Below, piece by piece: positions 58,134 through 64,000 of a stretch of 64,000 nt of DNA. Both the position numbers and the translations under genes were made by a program. This DNA is from Cryptomeria japonica (taxonomy: Eukaryota > Streptophyta > Pinopsida > Cupressales > Cupressaceae), in NCBI RefSeq assembly GCF_030272615.1, contig NC_081410.1:284271957-284335956 (forward strand), given 5' to 3'. Within the stretch, counting starts at the first letter, position 1; every line of letters starts with the position of its first letter. The notes under the pieces were generated by a model, which had not been told where the DNA came from, ran no database searches, and saw only the letters and a list, made by a program, of their open reading frames with translations.

Positions 58134-58567
58134 GAGAGTCTAAAATATGATAGGGAATAGTGTGAGCTGTCCTAAAATAAAATATTTTATTTTCAATTTC
58201 AACTAAAACATAATTACTCAGCCATTTAATGTTATTAATAAGTATTTAAGTTATGAAAGAGATAAATGGTTGGCCACAGGTACATGAGTTACTAAATGCA
58301 CACAAATAAGTGAATTTGATATTCAAAACTATTTACAATGAATTCAATTCTTGTCCATTAGTCATTTATGTTTGTAATAAGCATCTTTCTTTGTTTTTCT
58401 TAATCTTTATTCATAGTTATGTGCATATTTCACATTCTATAATTAGGATATCAATTACTATGGCTGAACACTAGTATGATGTTTGTGTTATGGTATAGAT
58501 GCATGGAAACATAATTATGGGATTGTGATATTATAGAGATCATAAATCTAGATATCGCATATTAGTT

Positions 58568-61500
58568 ATGGCTCTTCTTGGATTGAAGCCAAAAAACACA
58601 ATTGAAGATGATGGTACAAATACATTGATCCATGACTCATTTAGTACTCACGCAGTTGATCATGATGATGAAGATGACCTTGATGTTATTGATGATGTCC
58701 CTCTACTTGAGAAGGTAGCTGAGGCCCTTTATGAAGGCTCACAGGCAACTCTTCTCTCCGATGTATTGTTTTTGGTGAGCTTGAAGGTTATGAATGGTTT
58801 ATCCAACATAACAATGTCACATATGGTAAGGCATGTCATATATGTCATAATAAGTTGTCAATCATGTTGTACCATTAATATTTTTTTATTATAACAAATT
58901 ATATTTTGTTGTTGTAGATTGATAGGTGAGCTCTTGTTACCACCATCAAATATTCTACCTCGCTCATACCGAGAATTATCTGCCATTATGAAAGATATTG
59001 GAATGGAGTATCAAGCAATAGATGCTTGCCCCAATGATCATATTATATATCACAAACAACATGAATTTCAAATAGAATGCCCTGAATGTCATATCAGTAG
59101 ATATCAAACAGATCAAATAACAAAAAGGGTTCCTCGCAAGGTTCTTCACTATATTCCCATTATTCCACGTATGCAACGATTATTCAAGTGCACTAGCTTC
59201 GAACAATTTATGGATTACCATGCATGCAATAGAAGTCAAGATGACATTATTTGAATGCCTGTGGATGGTTCAACATTTATGGACATAGAGGAAAAGTGGC
59301 CACACTTTAAAGAAGAACCTCGTAATCTCAGGCTTTCATTGGCAGCGGACGGTGTCAATCCATTTGGAGAGATGAGATCTGTTTTACTCAGTGTGGTCTA
59401 TTTTTGTTATCAAAAATAACATTCCTCCATGGATGTCAATAAAGAGGGAGCACATAATGTTGGAAATGATTGTTCTAGGTATTTTATCATTTAAATATAG
59501 TCGTCTAAATTTAATTATAAATATTGCAGTAAAATGGTCATAATAATTATGTAATGTTTTTGTTTTTGTTCACTTGATTAGGTAAGTACCAAGTTAAAGA
59601 TATGAATCTATATATCAAGCCTCTTATTGATGAGTTGCAGGAGTTATGGAATGGTGTCACTATGTATGACGTCTCTAGACCAATAGGACAAAGACAATTT
59701 CAATTCCATGTGATACTTCTATCAATACACGATGCCCCGGGGCTAACACATTTTTGTGGTATGTTATAGTGTTTAAGTTGTGCATGAACATTATAGTTCA
59801 AAAAATTATCATATTTAATCCAATTATACATTATCTTGTAGGTCTTCAAACAAAGGGAAAATTTGCATGTCCTGTTTGTGGTCCAAAGATGAAATCTCGT
59901 CATTCAAAAAGTTTAGGAAAGCAGGTGTTTGATGAGTATAGGCACTTTCTCCACAAAAATCATAAGTATCGAAATACTGAAAAACATCTTTTCAATGGGA
60001 AAGAAGAGAATACATCAAAGCCATGAAGAATGAGACCTCACCTATGGAAGTTGGAATATAATAAAATTAATCATCAAGGTAATGTCATTCCATCTTTTGG
60101 TTTGTCATAAAACATCTTTTCTATTTTGTTTTGTTTACTGATGATGTGATTGATGATCATGAAGGTCGTGAAGGTATAAATGACCACCTGCCTAAGGGAA
60201 TAAAAAGTTATCCCTGACAATTTAGTAGGTTTCCCTACTACGAGCAGTTACAAATTGTTCATTTTTTTGATAGTATGCATATTGGAAAGAATATAACAGA
60301 GACATTATGGAAAATATTGGATGGAAGGCGTGACAAAGTAAAAATTGTCAAAATATGTAGTGACATTCAGGATTCCAATCATGCAATGATAAATGTCATT
60401 CAATCAAATAGCCATGGAGACCAGATTAATATAAGTGAGCTTCCTTGGTTATTAACGGACTAGCAAAACAATGCTATAAAAGAAGTCATACGAAAAATTT
60501 AATTTCCCACAGGATTTGTTGTGAACATAAACAATCTCATATCAAAGAAAAGTGAATTTGGGCCAGGGATGAAAATGTATGATTGGCATACCTTCATTAA
60601 GGTAATCCATGTTCTTATGTTTTTAGTATGTATTTAAGTACTGAGCGTACATGTACTTTTCATTATGTTACAAAAAAATGAAAAGATAATTTTATAATTG
60701 TTGCATTACGTTCTACCTCTATCTCTCCCAGATGACTTCGACAATAATGTCAAGCAAGTCATATATGATCTTGGAAAATACACAAGGTAAGTAGTGATAT
60801 TTGTTTAGTTCATTTTATAGATATTATATTTTCGATTTGTTTTACTTCTTATGTAATATATTTTTTTGCATCTTGAATACCTTGTAGGTGGTTGTCATGT
60901 AAACAAATCCATAATGACGATATAAAATATTGGAAGAGAAAATTCCTCATTTAATGTGTGAAATGCAAAAGTGTCTACCTCCAGCTTTTTTTAATGCACA
61001 AGAACACTACCTCATACACCAAGTTGAGGAGATTGAATTGTGTGGACCTATACACACTAGGTCAATGTGGATGGTTGAGAGGTACTTGAATTTTTTGAAG
61101 GCTTTTGTTCGACAAAGAGAACATCCTGAGGGTTCTATGGTGGAGGGATATATGGTATACCAGACTATGGTGTACATTTTTGAATATCTTCCTAAATTTG
61201 CAGCAAAGATCCACGTGGACCGCATTTGGGATCCCAACACCATTAAAAAATTCAAAGGGGAGTACTTGACGGGGAAAGGTAGATTGAGGAAAGTGAGAGG
61301 TAATTATAAGATGTTATTGTAGTTAATTAATTCTTAATCTTCAAAATAAATTGATTGTAAGACGTCTATTTATTTTTTGTACAGTTGGTCTAGAGTGGGA
61401 TGCACTACATTTGTATATTGCAAACAATCTTGATTGGATGATAGTATGGATTGAATGTTGTCAACATTCTGGATGCATGTTAACATGGGAAGGTGTGGCT

Positions 61501-62153
61501 TCATTGGTTAAAGACGCACATCGTAATGGAGATTCCAATGTTATGCAAAGGGAAATTGATTTAGCATATGGTTTAAGAGATAAATAGGTACGTATAAATT
61601 TATTAATCACCCATATGTTTATCAACTCACAATGCAATAAATTTTACATGTTTGACATATCGCAGGTCAAACACCACAACACTATGTGCTGCAATGGTCA
61701 CAAATTTCGCATAAAAAAGTTGGATGACATGAAGAAAACTTGTGATTCTAGCATCACTGCAGTCTTTGAGGTGACAAATATTTCATCGAGAAATGATATT
61801 CATCCTCAACAGTCTCAAAATTGATACTATGGCATTTTGGATGATATACTTGAGTGTGACTTTAATTCCTTCAAATTAGTTTTGTTCGTTGCCAAATGGT
61901 ACAGGCTACGATTGAATAAAAATGATCCTGATAGAACTGTTATTGAACATGATAATGGTTTTATAATGCTAAATACAAGGTCATTTGAACTAGTTGGGGA
62001 TGAGCCCTATGTTATTCCAAGCCAATGTGAGCAAGTATTTTACTCAGAGGTTCCACATAAACTGGGTTGGTCATTTGTTGTTAGACATGATCCAAGAGGA
62101 AGGCTGATAAAGTATAATGTGATGGAAGAAGAAGATATCGAAGAAGAAGATAC

Positions 62154-62157
<4 letters not shown>
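58568..62157 (+). pseudogene. TNP2-like CACTA transposase, nine exons
   Basis: Cut-and-paste transposase, acting in the nucleus on CACTA ends. Exons by GT/AG and homology: 58568-58825, 58918-59478, 59582-59758, 59842-60078, 60165-60601, about 60690-60786, 60888-61299, 61385-61587, 61666-62157. Blocks: N-terminal (EALYEGSQATLLSDVLFLVS), zinc-type CPECHISRYQ, Transposase_21 core (LRLSLAADGVNPFGEMRS with the first catalytic Asp; IKPLIDELQELWNGV; KGKFACPVCG), DUF4218 (CGPIHTRSMWMVERYLNFLK) and DUF4216 (KWYRLRLNKNDPD; VFYSEVPHKLGWSFVV). Disabled by TGA 59252, a shift near 59385, stops near 60218, 60462 and 60500, a shift near 60925, TAG 61585 and TGA 61822. Most splice sites remain. Confidence 0.9.
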
Positions 62158-62203
<46 letters not shown>

Positions 62204-62236
62204 AATGATGACCTTGATGTTCATGATGATGAGGAA
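62155..62236 (+). repeat. GAT microsatellite, former poly-Asp tail
   Basis: About 15 GAT units directly after the DUF4216 domain. Read one base later than the stop at 62155, they would encode a run of Asp ending DDLDVHDDEE before TGA. Acidic tails are common at this end of the protein. Confidence 0.75.
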
Positions 62237-62390
62237 TGAAATGTATGAGGAATGCGATTAGTATATTATCTATTGAATATTGACTTCTTGATAGAAGGTT
62301 TTTTACATAATTAATTCATTATATTTTGAATTCTAATGCCATTACATAATTAATTCATGATGCACCTTTTAATATGGAGATGGAGATAGG

Positions 62391-62542
62391 GGGTGTGACT
62401 ATTTATGTGACAATTTTTAAACTGTGTTTATTTATGGAAATTGGATTGTTTATCAGGGTGTGACTATTTATGTGACAATTTTTAAACTGTGTTTATTTAT
62501 GGAAATTGGATTGTTTATCAGCTATGTGACTATTTATGTGAC
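62391..62542 (+). repeat. Perfect 65-bp tandem duplication plus partial third copy
   Basis: 62391-62455 and 62456-62520 are identical in all 65 bases. A partial third copy (GTGACTATTTATGTGAC) follows to about 62541. The stretch lies between the transposase and the next gene; nothing else is seen in 62237-62731 apart from repeated ACATAATTAATTCAT at about 62306 and 62344. Confidence 0.9.
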
Positions 62543-62731
62543 CATTTAGTTGAGGATCCTGCATAGTCTACATAAAGTAAAGGTAAGGAATTACAAAATT
62601 TATAATGATTTTGATGACAACATCTTTTTATTATTTAATACTCTTTTTGTCTACAAAGTTCATGTTGTTCATGTTGTGTATGATTTAATTTCGCTAACGT
62701 TTTTAATATTTTTTCTTTGTCACAGGCTGAC

Positions 62732-64000
62732 ATGGATCCATCACATATCATAGATAGAGATGTACCTTGCGACACTTCTACCAAGCAGGTAAACCTCATT
62801 GTAATTGTACAAATTAGGTAGAAGCAAACTGTTACATTATTATGTTCTTTTTTTTAGTGATTTATACTAATTTTGTAATTGTTAATGATATTCTTGACAT
62901 AGATGGATGTTTGGGGAAAGGGGAAGGGAGTTGCAGTACCTAAGCACCTTTCTATGGATGTGGAATCATTAGGGTTTAGCAATGATGACCCTGAAGATCC
63001 CACAGACCTTGTGAAATTATTTAAAATGCCTCTTATAAAAATTAGAAAAGAGTTTGTTGCTTTGGTAGCTGTGCATCCTACCACTGATGAGATACAACAG
63101 AGGGTGGAATTATTGTATAAGACAATAGAAAACTTGCAAGTAAGCAGTAATGAAAGCTTTAATTATAACAAAAGTTCAATAATGGTTTATATTTTATTCT
63201 CTTTTTATGTCATTAACTAAAATATGTACGTATTGTTTTTACAACAATTTATTCGCCCTCATGAAAGTCGTTCCTACGATCAGGGTGTTGCAGGATCAGG
63301 TGAGGATGATTTTCTTATATTATCACTTGCTTGGCTTATCACTCTGAGTACCCAAAACACATCATACTTGATACTGTCAATTTTCAAAATAACTTAGGTT
63401 CATCCTTGTTTACAATTCTTGCACTTTTTATATATTTAATGTTTGATATATTTAATGTATTATTCTTTAGGTGTTGTCAATGTTACTGTGCAAATGCCAA
63501 CGTTGCCTCATCAGAGGTCACCCTCACCTATATTGCTGACTGTAATGTCGGCAACATGTAGCATGCAGACATCCTCTAGTACACATCATATTGGCCCGCC
63601 CATTGTTGGTAGATCCATCTTTTTCTCTATCTTCTGTCATGTGTTTATTTCTCTTCAAGCATTCTTTCTTGAATTCTAATGCCATTTCATAGTGGATTCA
63701 TTTTTTGCAAGAGGAGATGCACATGAGGATGTGCCACAGGTGACTACTACTGATAACATAGCATCATTTCCTCGATCTTCTCATATTGCTAGTATGGGAA
63801 CATTGCAGGCCACATTCGTGGTGAGTGACAAAGAAATGCTTCCCTTAAAGATACAAAAGGTTCCAGGTACTTTAAAATTATTATTATATATACTCAAATT
63901 GTAATTTACTTTATGATCACTCATTTTGGACTAATATTGATCCCATGAATTTTTTGTAGGAAATGATATTTTCTATAAACATCTTAGTGACATTGCATTG
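62732..64000 (+). CDS. Second gene of the CACTA element, multi-exon, runs off the edge
   Basis: Start ATG 62732 (MDPSHIIDRDVPCDTSTKQ). Exons by frame and splice sites: 62732-62788, 62903-63139, about 63246-63301, 63471-63608, about 63711-63870, 63960 to the edge. Exon 2 reads MDVWGKGKGVAVPKHLSMDV, then LFKMPLIKIRKEFVALVAVH and IQQRVELLYKTIENLQ. Later exons are Ser/Thr/Pro/His-rich. All exons are open in one phase-consistent model, unlike the transposase. The acceptor of exon 3 reads TTTTTACAA instead of an AG. I do not recognise a domain. By position it could be the TnpA/TNP1-type DNA-binding partner of the transposase; it may also be a captured gene. Confidence 0.55.

Larger units (their letters stand above)
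58118..64000 (+). mobile_element. CACTA (En/Spm-type) DNA transposon, 5' part
   Basis: CACTACTAACAAAATC at 58118-58133 fits a CACTA terminus and lies 450 bases before a TNP2-type transposase on the same strand. A second spliced gene follows. The other terminus is outside the window. Bases 58134-58567 are AT-rich subterminal DNA in which I see no clear repeat. Confidence 0.85.

Noticed and set aside
1-64000. tRNA genes suggested by TGGTATCAGAGC matches
   Set aside because: Each match sits at an LTR border as a primer site; no cloverleaf is present around it.

Overview
This is repeat-dominated plant nuclear DNA, most likely from a seed plant with a very large genome. A gymnosperm fits best (inference): several Copia LTR families here share the same terminal modules, the transposons are old and deeply nested, and the only host-type gene is a decayed PPR gene. 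I see no intact single-copy host gene, no rRNA or tRNA gene and no CRISPR array. Almost every retrotransposon reading frame carries stops or frameshifts, so coding entries are given mostly as pseudogenes.

Layout. 533-7918: a full Copia element (+) with 1.5-kb LTRs and TSD TCATC. 8955-10100 plus 30847-31047: one solo Copia LTR (TSD GGTAT), split by a 20.7-kb Ty3/Gypsy element at 10101-30841 (- strand, TSD TTATC). That Gypsy element has a gag, protease plus G-patch, RT, two RNase H domains and an integrase, which is the Tat-lineage architecture. Between its integrase and its 3' LTR lies an opposite-strand gene of the plant mobile domain (PMD/MAIN-like) family, with its own TATA box. Its integrase is in turn interrupted at 17255-20831 by pieces of two Copia elements in opposite orientations. 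31203-39429: a chromovirus-type Gypsy element (- strand, C-terminal chromodomain) inserted in a LINE remnant and itself interrupted by a 2-kb insert. 40261-45259: a Copia-like, apparently non-autonomous LTR element with Gag zinc knuckles and unrecognised coiled-coil ORFs but no polymerase; its right LTR is cut off at 45260. 45260-50371: about 5 kb of unassigned DNA containing a 21-bp-stem hairpin. 50372-56561: a second Copia element (+) that has lost its integrase core. 57355-58117: a PPR pseudogene (-), apparently cut by the 5' end of a CACTA transposon that fills the rest of the window. The transposon carries a nine-exon TNP2-type transposase pseudogene and a second multi-exon gene that runs off the window edge.

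The parts relate as layers of insertion, not as a pathway. The most notable structures are the antisense PMD gene inside the Tat-like element, the polymerase-less Copia-like element with novel ORFs, and short terminal modules (a U5 stem-loop with a C-run, and an ATTGATGTCAA-type motif near the LTR start and beside the polypurine tract) shared by otherwise different Copia LTR families.
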